Below, piece by piece: positions 48,610 to 58,871 of a stretch of DNA of 64,000 nt (the stretch's first letter is position 1; every line of letters begins with the position of its first letter). This stretch comes from Rachicladosporium sp. CCFEE 5018 (lineage: Eukaryota; Ascomycota; Dothideomycetes; Cladosporiales; Cladosporiaceae): positions 124,001 to 188,000 of the forward strand of contig KZ111140.1 in the NCBI GenBank assembly GCA_002077045.2, written 5' to 3'. The notes below the pieces were generated by a model. That model saw only the letters and a program-made list of their open reading frames with translations. It ran no database searches and was not told the origin of the DNA. The position numbers and the translations under genes are program-made.

Positions 48610-50531
48610 CTACCACGGCCGCTTCTTCCCATGATCCGGCTTCGCCAAATCCGCCTTGACAAAATCCGCCGCCCGCTCTGCCAACGCGTACACCAGCGTC
48701 TGCAAGTTCCCTCTCGGCAACATCGGAATAACACTAGCATCCACGACTCTCAGACCACTGACGCCATGAACCCGGAACCTCTCATCTACGACGCCGCCAC
48801 TCTTCTTTGGGAGCATGGCGCAGGTGCCGACAGGGTGATACTCGCTCTGCATCAACCGCCTGATCTCACTTCCCACATTCTCTTCCGTGAGATGGCGATA
48901 CACGGGCTGCAGTACCGTGCCATTACCGACCAGATGATCCGAAAGTGGCGGTGTGACGGTCAGGGCATTCTGGACGTGAAGCGCGATTTTGGACAGAATC
49001 GCGATGTCAGCCGGGTGCTCGAGGTAGTGCGGATCGATTTCTGGATGCACCGCGGGATCCGCCGAGGTGATATGCACGGTCTCGCGCGAGAAAGGGTGTT
49101 CCAGTACGCCGAGGATAGTGAAGTAGTTCCCCGGCGTCGGGGCGAAGAAAAGCTGCGTTGTGTCGTTTGCGAGCTCGGGATTCATGCCACTGGCTGTGTT
49201 CATATGCTGAATCGCGGCTTCGGAGGGGTTGAGCAGGTTGCTGAGTGCAAGGCGGTATTGTGCTGCCAGACCTGGATGCGAGGTCTTGGGATTGAGCTTG
49301 GAGAGGTCGCTGGTCAGAGAAGCGTACTCAGTGGCATTTGACAGGATTTGCGCGAGCGACAGCAGCGCACCACCGAGAGCTACCGTGGCAAGAGGCCCAG
49401 TAGCGTCAGCGAGATATTCGTCAAAAGCGGCGTTGAAGATCGTCTCGTTGGCGAGATCGTCCAGTGTTGGGATTCCGGGGTTCACTCCAAAGCCGAGCGG
49501 CATGTAAGGATGATCCTGCAGGTTCTCGCCGACGTTCGCATTCTCGTGAACACGCGAAATACCGGCGGCCGCGAGCACCTGCTCCGACCCGATACCAGAG
49601 AGCTCGAGGATCTGAGGAGAGCCGAAGGAGCCGGCGCTGAGAATCACCTCGTGCTTGGCTTTGATACTGTGTGCGGTGCCGTTGATGCTGAAGCGGACTC
49701 CTGTAGCTACTGGTAATCTGCCGTGCGTATCGAACTCGATCTTTGCGACAAGAGCATCTGTGAAGACCTTGAGGTCCTTCCTACTAGCCGCAGCTTCGAG
49801 GTAAGTGTTCGCAACGTAGCTTCGAGTATTACTACTTTCATCAGCGTTAGTCAAGATCGTATACCCTCCCAACGCCACTCCATCCCGCGGATCCTCTTTC
49901 ACGCCGATGCCTAGACTTTCATAGCTCCTCGGCCAAGCCTCGTCTAGGACAGTATACTGTCTCTCCCTCGGGAAACCGTTCGCCACCGGCCCAGCAGTGC
50001 CATGCGAATCCAGCTCTATAAACTCCAGATCTAGATCCTGCACCACAGCTTCCGAAGGCGCAGTGAAATTCTCCACTTTGGTGAAATACGGCTCAAGCTG
50101 CTCCCAACTCCACCCATCGTTCCCCAGCCGTCCCCAGTCATCTATATTCCTTTGTGAAGCATGCGTCCAAGCTAGATAGTTAATCGCACTCGAACCGCCC
50201 AGTTGCTTCCCCCGCGGATGGCCGATCACGCGGTCGTTCAGATGCGTTTGTGGAACGGTGGTGTAGATCCAGTCATAGTCCGGATTGCCGTAGAGTGAGG
50301 TTAACAGGCCCGGGGCGAGGACATTAAGGTCTGTAGAGCGGTCTTGGCCAGCTTCTAGGACCGCGACGGAGATCGACGGTATCTCAGTGAGACGCGATGC
50401 GAGGACAAGACCGGCTGTGCCGCCGCCGATGATGACCTTGAAGCCTGACTTAGTAGCTGCTCGAATAGCTGCATTGCGTTCTGTAGCAGCCTTACATAGT
50501 CATAGCTCCCCACCGACACGGCAGTCGACAT
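48610..50531 (-). CDS. GMC oxidoreductase 2 (no signal peptide)
   Basis: FAD-dependent oxidoreductase. Model complement(join(48610..50436, 50496..50531)), 620 residues. The first exon encodes just 12 residues (MSTAVSVGSYDY). A 59-bp intron with donor GTAAGG and acceptor AAG leads directly to VIIGGGTAGLVLASRL, the FAD-binding motif, which fixes the model. Other motifs are GHPRGKQLGGSSAINYLAW, ILSAGSFGSPQILELSG and the active-site EYHPVGTCAMLP. The second catalytic residue is Asn (RGNLQTLVYALAERAA), so the pair is His-Asn, unlike the His-His of the gene at 8.6-10.4 kb. With no leader it is presumably intracellular. Substrate unknown. Confidence 0.88.
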
Positions 50532-51376
50532 ATTTCCACTTCGCTGTATTGAAACGCTACATTCCTACCTAGCTCCACACTCCGGTACACTGGCAAAAGT
50601 GACGACGGGATGAGGGAAGAAAGAAGAGTTGCATCGCAACCTACCTACTTTTGTTACCTTGCTAGAAGAACAGACGGACGTGCTGAGCCGTCGAGTCATG
50701 TCGCACATTTGTGGCTGCTATCAAGGTTCATCCTGCCAATGCAACATTGGCGATCGTTGATGGTGAGACCGAGGATTAGGCGATGCTAAGCATTGTTGTG
50801 CAGCGAACCGCAGCCTGCGTGAGCAGCGTTGCGAGAGGCGCCATGGCATCGATGTCGTCGGCATGATGATCTCTGGAGGATGTGAGAGACTCGCGTGAAG
50901 TCAACTGTGTGAGGTGAGGTGCTGCAGATTGTGCATGACTAAGCTGGACATACCTGCAGGGCGAAGCTCGAAGTGGGCGATATCACTGTTTTTGGTTCAT
51001 TATTATTACAATTGCGTTCTCGTTGTGAGGAGCTTGATGACCGAGACGCGAAGCGAGCGCACTCCTAAGATAAAAGACATAGCCGGTGAAGGATAAGTAC
51101 AGCTTTATTCAGTACGGCACGCCGTGGGACTCATATACCACGTTCTCCGGTCCATCTCGTATCTTGACTTCCAGCCTGATCTTGATGCGGCAGGTTTGCA
51201 GCTACGTCCCCGATTCTCGTCAGAATCCGTCGTATGGTGTGCCTGAACCTCAAGTAGCGTCCTAATTACGCTGGTGATCATCATGGTTGTAGATTTATTG
51301 GCGCTGTGTTGCGGGCCAACGACTCGGACCATCACTTGCATAGCTCTTCCCTTTGACAGCAACCTTGTGCTCCGCC
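50532..51376. other. Intergenic: GMC 2 promoter, eIF4E-like 3' flank
   Basis: 845 bp, one of the longest gene-free stretches here. Frames are at most 85 codons and lack motifs. No tRNA-like cloverleaf or repeat was recognised. Confidence 0.4.
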
Positions 51377-52156
51377 TTAAGGAGCTGGATTTGAGCTTGC
51401 CGCGCCCGTCATCGGAGCACTTCCCTCCGCAGTCTTCGCAAACGAAGCGTGCTCAGCATGCCGTTTGTAGTAGAATGACCCTTCCCGCATTCCCAAGCCA
51501 GCCGACAGCCCCGCGGTAATACTCTCCAACACCCTCTGAATCCCCTCACTATGCTCCCCGTCCCGGTTCCAGACTTGCAGCAAACAGCTATTGAACCTTA
51601 CCCCCAAACTGATCCCACATATATCGTCCTTCCCTCCATCCTCTCCCACCACGGCAGCTTGCAACTGCTCCCCCACGGCCATCATGCAGACTTCCTTCCA
51701 CCATTCCGGAGCTTGTGACTTCGGCACACGGAATGTCCAGGCGCCACCTTTGGCATTGCGAGGGTCTTCCCAGAGAGGCTTCACACCACGTTTGAAGAGA
51801 TGGACTGAGTCTCGCAGGGGCAGAAGTGAGATGTCGAAGTTATTCAGGACACCCCAGAATGCTGCAACGTCCGCTATTGAGGCCAGGGGAACAAGGCGGT
51901 CTTCGTAGTCTGAGGGATGATCGGGGGTTGCGTTCGAAGTCGATTGAGTGGCTGAGCGATCTTGCCGGTCGTGCCAGAATGTCCAGGCGTGGACTAGAGG
52001 TGGTGCGGCAGGCTGCTGTGGGGCTGTGGGCTGGGTTTGGGGTGGTATGCGACTTGTGCGCAGGCGAGAGGTGAGGAAGTCGCGCATTTCGGCGCCACGA
52101 GCTGGGGAGGTTGTCGGGGTTGAAGAGGGGAGATTGAGGTGAGGTGGGGCGGCCAT
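51377..52156 (-). CDS. eIF4E-like cap-binding protein, class II (4EHP-type)
   Basis: 259 residues. It binds the mRNA 5' cap. The core motifs are HAWTFWHDR, AAFWGVLNNF (dorsal Trp), DSVHLFKRGVKPLWEDPRNA and GGAWTFRVPK. WE in PLWED are the cap-stacking Trp and Glu. The position of the other stacking Trp of canonical eIF4E appears to be Tyr (SDYEDRLVPL), as in metazoan 4EHP/eIF4E2, so a repressive or specialised role is more likely than general initiation. The N-terminal extension is Pro/Ala/Gln-rich, as is the C-terminus. It is divergent from HEM3. Confidence 0.83.
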   Translation of the reverse strand: MAAPPHLNLPSSTPTTSPARGAEMRDFLTSRLRTSRIPPQTQPTAPQQPAAPPLVHAWTFWHDRQDRSATQSTSNATPDHPSDYEDRLVPLASIADVAAFWGVLNNFDISLLPLRDSVHLFKRGVKPLWEDPRNAKGGAWTFRVPKSQAPEWWKEVCMMAVGEQLQAAVVGEDGGKDDICGISLGVRFNSCLLQVWNRDGEHSEGIQRVLESITAGLSAGLGMREGSFYYKRHAEHASFAKTAEGSAPMTGAASSNPAP

Positions 52157-52880
52157 GACGGGCGGAAGCTGAACGTCTCGAATCTAGACGTATGGACGAT
52201 TAAGAGAGTGGAGGAGAGTGAGAAAGAGGTGTCACTGTGTTGGTGATGCCAGGGATGAAGTGAGGTGAAGTCCGTTTGCACTCGTTGTCCAGATAGCGGA
52301 TATACACTCTGGTGTAGCTTACTCAGGCTGTCCTGCGCTGTGCCTCATGATCCAGCCATTCCGTTTGCAGCGGGGATTGGATTGGCGCGTCGTGAGACAC
52401 CCTTCCCGTCATGTCTTTCTCTGGCGTGTTGGCTCGCGTGGCCGTTGTCAAGGTGAAACGCGAGGCTGAGCTCCACCCCCACATTCCAGCATCGCCATCA
52501 GAATTGTGTTTGTAGTGAAATACGGCTCGACACCGTCCCAGGAAGTACGTACATCTTGATCCAATGTAGTCATGACGAGACAGACACAGCTACTCTGGCT
52601 TTGATCCCAGGAAGTGCTCAGCTCTTGCTTGCGTGCGAGGTACCGAGGCATCATCAACAGACTTTCGTACCTGCCTCTGAGCTGTCGATCTTATCAGATC
52701 ATGATTTTTTGACCGCCCCCACTACGCGGTGACGCCACAGCCCAATGGCCTAATACCATCGACAAGACGAGAGCATTGTACGTCTACCTCTCATATATCG
52801 ACTGGCGCCAATCTCTATTCCTATCCTGCATCTTTCCCCTGGGCATTGCACGCACTCCTCTCCAATACTCGCCACCCACC
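52157..52880. promoter_or_regulatory. Divergent promoter region, eIF4E-like / HEM3
   Basis: 724 bp between head-to-head starts. A CCAAT box at 52742-52746, about 135 bp upstream of the HEM3 ATG, fits regulation by the HAP/CBC complex known for heme genes, but the motif is short. Confidence 0.35.
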
Positions 52881-54044
52881 ATGGCCGCCTCACTCTCCAC
52901 CTCCACCTCCACCTCCCCTCAAAATGTCATCCACGTCGGCACCCGGCAATCCCTCCTCGCCCGCCTGCAAGCCGACGAAGTAGTCGCCGCCCTGCGCCCC
53001 CACCACCCCAATACACACTTTGAAATCCACGCCATGGCCACAACAGGCGACAACAACCAATCCACGGCTCTGCACAAATTCAACGAAAAAGCCCTCTGGA
53101 CGCAGGAACTCGAGGTCAAACTTGAGAATCGCGAAGTGGACTTCGTGGTGCATAGTTTGAAGGATATGCCGACGCAGTTGCCGAAGGGCTTGGTGTTGGG
53201 TGGTGTGACGAGGCGGGGAGATAAGAGGGATGCGCTTGTGTTGAAACGGGGGAGGGAGGGGAAGGGGTTGAGTGATCTGGGCGAGGGGGAGGTGGTGGGG
53301 ACTAGTAGTCTGCGGCGGACAGCGCAATTGAAAAGGTTTCATCCCGGGTTGAGGTTCAAGGACGTGAGGGGTAATATCGGCACAAGGTTAGCGAAGCTCG
53401 ACGCCGAAAATGGAGAATACGCAGCTATAGTCATCGCTGTCGCCGGGCTCGTTCGTCTCGGTCTCACAGACCGCATAACGTCCTACCTCTCCAAAGATAA
53501 CGGCGGCATGCTGCACGCGGTCGGACAGGGGGGTTTGGGGATCGAGATAAGAGAGGGAGATATGCAGATCGAGGAGGTGCTGAAGCCCATCATCTGCGAA
53601 CGCAGCATGCGGGCTGCACTCGTGGAGAGAAGCCTCATGCGCACACTGGAAGGCGGCTGCTCGGTTCCTATTGGCATAGAAACGAAATGGGTTTCGAAGA
53701 AGCACAGCCTCATCGAAACCTCCACCACAGGAGTAGGCGTCGGCATCAAACCCGCTGAACCTTTCGCTCCGGCCCAAACCCCTCCCACCAATCCCCCACC
53801 TCCCACGACAAGCGAGGAAGGCGACGACGATCTCACCGATGAGTTGGCTGTGAGCGCCATAGTCGTGAGTCTCGACGGGCAAGACGCAGCGGAGGTGGAG
53901 ACGAGTCTCACAATTACGACTTTCGAAGAAGCGGAGGAATTCGGCATCGAGATCGCGCGCTTGTTAGTGGAGCAAGGTGCGGCGAGGATACTCAAGGCCA
54001 TCACGCTGAACAGGGACATTATACATAAGCAGGGCGATGCTTGA
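52881..54044 (+). CDS. HEM3: Porphobilinogen deaminase (hydroxymethylbilane synthase)
   Basis: Third enzyme of heme synthesis; it polymerises four porphobilinogens into hydroxymethylbilane in the cytosol. The start at 52881 (MAASLSTSTSTSPQNVIHVG) gives 387 residues; the frame's first ATG at 52776 adds a non-conserved leader. Motifs are VGTRQSLLARLQADEV, ATTGDNNQ, DFVVHSLKDMPTQLPKGL (catalytic Asp region), TSSLRRTAQLKRFHP, DVRGNIGTRLAKL and VGQGGLGIE. The dipyrromethane-cofactor Cys is in LEGGCSVPIG. An insertion rich in Pro/Thr/Glu/Asp (around residues 290-325) is typical of fungal enzymes. Intact. Confidence 0.95.
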   Translation: MAASLSTSTSTSPQNVIHVGTRQSLLARLQADEVVAALRPHHPNTHFEIHAMATTGDNNQSTALHKFNEKALWTQELEVKLENREVDFVVHSLKDMPTQLPKGLVLGGVTRRGDKRDALVLKRGREGKGLSDLGEGEVVGTSSLRRTAQLKRFHPGLRFKDVRGNIGTRLAKLDAENGEYAAIVIAVAGLVRLGLTDRITSYLSKDNGGMLHAVGQGGLGIEIREGDMQIEEVLKPIICERSMRAALVERSLMRTLEGGCSVPIGIETKWVSKKHSLIETSTTGVGVGIKPAEPFAPAQTPPTNPPPPTTSEEGDDDLTDELAVSAIVVSLDGQDAAEVETSLTITTFEEAEEFGIEIARLLVEQGAARILKAITLNRDIIHKQGDA

Positions 54045-54334
54045 GGTATTGCGTCCTCGAGGATACGAGTGCTTCGCTTCTGCTGATCTGGAGAAAAACG
54101 CAATGCGCATGGCCGGTGCACAGTGCCTTGGGAAAACCACCGCAGCTCTCGTCGAGCAGGTCAGGAACAGCCCACTCCCGGCCCGTACGTCTAGCAAACA
54201 TCCGTTGCCGGCAGAAGGGTATACGCAAACTACATCTCGCTCACATACAATCATCAGAAGACCCTTCCAACACTTCTTGCCACCACACAGCTGCTCCCTG
54301 CTCCGTAGAATCCTCCCCAGCATGTCGATTCTCC

Positions 54335-55687
54335 TCAATGCTTAATCTTCTCCTTCAACTTATGCAGCTTCGCCTTCAACTTGTCCTTGCCATGTAGTTC
54401 CTCCTCCCCGGTGCCCGTCTCCTTTTCCCCAGACCCGGATCCAACAATCGGCACCGCGCTCTTGACTGCCGGACTGCTAGTCTCAGCGCTGCCGACGGCT
54501 GTGGAGCTGCTGGTGCCCGTGAATGACGTCTTAGGCGAGACTTGCGTAGTGTCCATCGGCGGCGCAGCGGCAGCCGCGGAGGTGGTGAAGGTGCAGTGGC
54601 AGACTCAGCAGTCGCAGGCGTGGCGGAAGAAGTTGACGGGCTGTCAACCGCGGCTACAGAGCCGATCCTCTGCCCTCCTGCCGTGGGGATGGCGTCGGGG
54701 TTCTTGCCTGGCATGGCATCCGTATCGGATTCAACGAAGCGGGAGCTGTGCGGCGTGGTAGCGGAGGAAGTTGCGGTGGTGGTTGGCTCGGAGGTCGGGG
54801 TATCGGCGGTGAGAGTGCTGGACGCTGCTGCGGCTGCGGCCGTCGCGTTCTCGGTGCCGCTTTGACCTGGTAGGATATCGGTGCTGGCACCAACTGGCAC
54901 GCTATCGGGGAGGTGGTTGGGAGGGAGGGCGCTGGCTTCCTTGGTAGTCTGCTCGGCTGGTGGGGCTGAGGGCGGGGATGAGGAGTCCGCTACTGTGGAC
55001 GGGGTGATGTCTGAGATTGCCGAAGGTGCAGAGTCCGAGACTGCTGGAGTGTCCTTCTCGGCTACCGCAGGCGTCGTCTGCTCAGCAACACTCGGCTCCT
55101 CAGCGGTCTTACTCTTCCCACCCACAAACGGCAATGAAGGCAGCGCAGTCGCGAACCAACTGCTGCTCCCAACACCGCCTGTTTTCGGTGCTTCCGTCGT
55201 AGTCTCAGTCAAAGGCTCCAGCGCTTTCGCGCCCAAGCTAGTCTCAGGCTTCACGTTCTCGGCTATAGGTTCGCTGGTGAATGAGGATGCTGCGCCTTCG
55301 TCCCGTCGTTCCGCTGTCGTAGGTCTCGTGGGATACTGCTCTGACGGCCGAGGGGTGTGAGCGCGCCAGGGCTCTTTCTCGGCTGTTGAGTCGTCTGTTG
55401 CGGGCTCGTGGATTTCAGGATTCGTGGCTCCGGAGTTCGTGTCGGTTGGGGATGTAGCTGTTGTTGCGCCGGCGAGTGGGGCGGACTTGCCACCTAGGTC
55501 ATCGTCTGGAAACTTATCAGATGTGAGGGCGTTGACTTCAATCAGGATGCAACTTACCCTCCACATTGCCCTTATCGAATGGCTCTCCTGCCTTTCCAGT
55601 ACCTTGCTCGGCATTGACAGGCTCATGCCCCTCGGCGGGCTTCGCGCCGCCGTACACATAGCCTACGACGTTCTTGATAGTCTCCAT
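54335..55687 (-). CDS. Low-complexity Ser/Thr/Ala/Pro-rich protein, probable frameshift
   Basis: Function unknown. Exon 1 (55687-55558) starts METIKNVVGYVYGGAKPAEG with GHEPVNAEQGTGKAGEPFDK, a conserved opening in a family of fungal hypothetical proteins. A 52-bp intron (55506-55557, GTAAGT/CAG) joins GNVE to DDDLGGKSAP. A long disordered Ser/Thr/Pro/Ala region follows. The familiar basic C-terminus (LKAKLHKLKEKIKH, stop at 54335) is in a different frame from the body. The body frame otherwise runs into an Arg/Pro-rich tail ending near 54376. The switch must occur about 54555-54600, within GC-rich repeats. No fitting intron was found, so an indel is likely. Confidence 0.6.
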
Positions 55688-56278
55688 GGTTGATCTTTGT
55701 TTGTTTCTCTTCGTGAACAATGATTGTGGAATCGGTGAAAGGAAGTACCTGGGGACCAAACCTTATGCAGCTGATAGCAATTCGTGGCGCAGTTTGAAAC
55801 CTGGTATTAGCCTAGCTTGCCTGGGTGTTGGTAGATTGTCATGATGCAGCTGATGAGGTCGATTCACCGACGTCACTTTGCTGACTGCAGGGGTTCGGAC
55901 ACGTGGGGGCGGACATGGAGAGCACGCGACTCGACTGCATCCCTCCAGTCCGCTATTCTTTCTCAATCAATGCCACTCTGACAAGCGAGGAAGACATTGC
56001 GGCAGCATTCAAACAACGGCACTTTCTCATGAGACTTTTCGACATTTCAACCCACATCTTCAACCCATCGCACTAGGGAGAGGGCGCGTAAAATGCATCG
56101 ACCTCCACTAGCGTCCGCTGCCTGGAAGCGACAGCGGTTGATATTGCGCCAAGTCGAGTACTGTGTCACGAGCGACAGTATGTGCCATCAGGAAAACCAT
56201 GGAGCAAATGCATGAGCAATATCGCGGTAGGTTTGATCTATCTTTCAAGCAGCATAACATCTCATCTTCCCCATTTCA
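55688..56278. promoter_or_regulatory. Divergent promoter region
   Basis: 591 bp between the low-complexity gene and the first member of the tandem unknown pair. No gene or recognised site. Confidence 0.4.
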
Positions 56279-57132
56279 ATGTCCGAATCTCAAGTTCCCA
56301 ACCGCGTGGCAGATGAGCATGTCGATCTTATACACGGCTGGACAGAGTACCATCGACACCTCATCAGACTGGCCTACTTCGACGAACATGAAGTACAGTT
56401 CCCACCCCATACTAGACCTGGCAAGCACCCTCTAGCCACAACGCAATTGATCGAAGCAGGACTGCATGAAGACTTGATTGATATGCGCAATAGTAGGGCT
56501 GGTTTCAAGTCGGGAGATGGTCACTTCCAGCAGCTGACGCATACCTTAGAAACCCTATCTGAGATCTCGCTGTACGAGACCACAATGCCCGGATTTGAGA
56601 AAGCTGCCAGACCGGCTGGGGAGCTGCTGCAGCAATGGATGCAGAACTTGCGTTCCCTCGAGTGGATCCCCTGGCGACCCAGCGATGGTAACTCATGGTT
56701 CTATGTTCGAACACGTGTCTACGAGGACGAGCTCCGCTTTGAGCGCTCAGGCCAGACGATAGATCCACCGCCGATACCAGCTTGGGTGTAAAGTCCACTC
56801 CACCTGCTCACTTTCGACCACTGGCTGACTTGACCTGTAGTACCGCAGAGCAAGCCGCTCGCCTGAGCCAGGTCGATAACATACTCACGGAGATCAACAA
56901 AGCGCAGCACAACGAGTACTGGTCTCGCAGACTGATCTTCGAATCGGCAGGCTGGCCCGAGACTTTCGATCGACAGGAACGTCGAGATGGCATCGATGAG
57001 TGGGAGTGGGAGTGGACTGCTATCTACCATGAGTCGATGCGCGCGCATATTCCACTCATGATAGGGGACGACAAATTTGGGAAGGTGATGCGCGAGTACT
57101 TTCGAAGAGCTGCTGGGGAGTATGCTGTGTGA
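56279..57132 (+). CDS. Unknown tandem paralogue 1 (short form)
   Basis: Not recognised beyond a family of fungal hypothetical proteins. Preferred model join(56279..56492, 56550..56787, 56841..57132), 247 residues. The 57-bp first intron (GTAGGG; branch CTGAC; TTAG) is stop-free and a multiple of three, so it could be mistaken for coding. It is supported because paralogue 2 has an intron at the same place and phase: RN/KTLSEIS here, RH/KTISELS there. The second intron (53 bp, GTAAAG/TAG) is likewise shared. Motifs are EVQFPPHTRPGK near the N-terminus, SLEWIPWRPSDG, and HNEYWSRRLIFESAGWPETF near the C-terminus. Relative to paralogue 2 about 75-80 codons are missing from exon 1. Confidence 0.65.
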
Positions 57133-57510
57133 CCTACAGACCACCTGCATACTTTACCACAGTCGACCTGCGGATCTGCGGACGTCCAGTACCCTCGGCC
57201 CGTTTCTACTGCTGTTTCTCCAAGTCGAGCTCGCTACGATTATCACTGCTGCGACACAGATGACACGTACACTGTCTACGGATCGTGTACTGGGAGGAAC
57301 GCCGCACCGCTGCAGCGATCATCATCGGCCAAGCCTGAAATCTACGCCTCTGCTAGCGTTGCATGGGCCACACCGCTATTTGTACTTCTATTGCAACCGC
57401 TTGCATGTTGGCACATATGTATTATTTCTCGTGGCCTAGCACGCGTCGCTCCACGGGATATTGCCTTATGGTCCTTTCCTCGACGCTGGCAGCTAATCAA
57501 GGCCATTGCC
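57133..57510. other. Intergenic between tandem paralogues
   Basis: 378 bp separating the two same-strand copies. It holds the 3' flank of the first and the promoter of the second. No repeat between this and the upstream region of copy 1 was obvious by eye. Confidence 0.4.
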
Positions 57511-58612
57511 ATGGATTCCGCTAGCCTAGCAGCAGAGCACGAAGCCCTCGTCACCAGTGTATACGAGTACTACACCACACTGATCGACCTAGCGTATCTG
57601 GATACAACAGAGGTGCAGTTCCCGCCCCATGCTGGACCCGGTAAACTAGCCTTAGCAACAGCTCAGCTTCTAGCTGGTGGAGTCCGATCAGATGCTGTAG
57701 ACCTTCTGCAGCTATTGCCGTGGGTCACGTTGGCGGCAAGACGCAATGCACATGATGAAGGGCTCTCTATCACACCCATGAGTAATGCTGTGACGTATTA
57801 CGAGGTTGAGGGGAAAGCGAGATTCTTCTCGGAAGTGCGCAAACACGGCTTCGATGAGGCAGGCGAGGAGGTCCTGTTGCCAGAGTGGGCATTGCTGATC
57901 ACTGTCGCTCGTATGCGCGACGACACCTCTCTCATATATGACATACGGCACAGTAAGACTACTCCTGGCTTGTGCACGACCATCGCGAGCTAACGGTAAT
58001 CTTAGAGACGATCTCCGAACTGTCAAGAGGTGAAGCAAGCGTCGCAGAGATCGAGCAGTCGGCTAAGCCGGCAGCCGAAGTATTCGCCAGATTGACCCAG
58101 GACCTACACTTGCTGGAAATGGTACCCTGGCGGACTAGTGAGACTCCGAAAGGATTCTTCAAGCGAACACGCGTCTATGAACAAGAAGTCTCCGACCCCA
58201 ACTCCCTGGCGCGCGCGGCTCAGCTGAACTTTCTTTTGACTCCGCCTTATGGGGGGTATGACTTCGATCCGCATAATCTCCACTTCTGTTCGCTGACGTT
58301 TTACGCAGTGGACCGAACGATGTAATAGCGGGCTCTAGGGCTGAAGCCGAGCATCTCGCCACTGCAGTGAACAAGTCTCGCCACAACGAATTCTGGTCGC
58401 GCAGGATCATCTTCGAAGCTTCAGGCTGGCCGAACAGCTTCGACCGACAGACTTGCCGACAGAAAATTGATGAGTGGGAGGCGGGAGTGCACGCCATCAG
58501 AATGCAATCTATGATCACACGCAATTTCGGTATGATGATGGTAGGCGACATGGAGAACGGGGCAGTGCTGCGCGATTTCTACAAGCGTGGGGCTGGCCAA
58601 TACGCTGTATAA
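57511..58612 (+). CDS. Unknown tandem paralogue 2 (long form)
   Basis: Model join(57511..57952, 58006..58255, 58309..58612), 331 residues. Both introns are 53 bp (GTAAGA with branch GCTAAC and acceptor TTAG; GTATGA with branch GCTGAC and acceptor CAG). The same conserved blocks as paralogue 1 occur: EVQFPPHAGPGKLALAT, LLEMVPWRTSETPKGFF, HNEFWSRRIIFEASGWPNSF. It also retains a middle block (LLQLLPWV ... LLPEWALLITVARMRDDTSL) that copy 1 lacks. No signal peptide, membrane span or catalytic motif is apparent. I recall similar uncharacterised proteins in dothideomycetes. The Trp/Pro-rich blocks suggest a globular intracellular protein; function is unknown. Confidence 0.65.
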
Positions 58613-58871
58613 GTATCTATCGAGCCCGTTCTCCCGTACAATAGAACTCGGTCCGCACAATGATAGCGAACGTCGCATGGAGTAGTCACAGACCGTCATC
58701 GATGGACATTCTCAAAGTCCCGTTTCGCGTGCCCATGCCGGAGCGTGACCTCGGGTGTCGCGAAGCACGAGCTGCACAGATCAAACGAGTCTCGGTCTTG
58801 GGGACATTGGGTACAGCGCATGCAGGTAGCTTCGGACTTGATCTGTATTGCGAGTCAGCGCCACTGGTCTG

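Noticed and set aside
48475..49341. A 288-codon plus-strand frame
   Set aside because: It is antisense to the GMC oxidoreductase, whose motifs and splice junction are clear; the plus frame has no motif of its own.
57911..57957. Alternative first intron (GTATGC...GTAAG) for tandem paralogue 2
   Set aside because: It would keep a segment resembling retained-intron translation of paralogue 1. The 57953-58005 intron has better splice sites and a branch point and matches the paralogue's intron position and phase.
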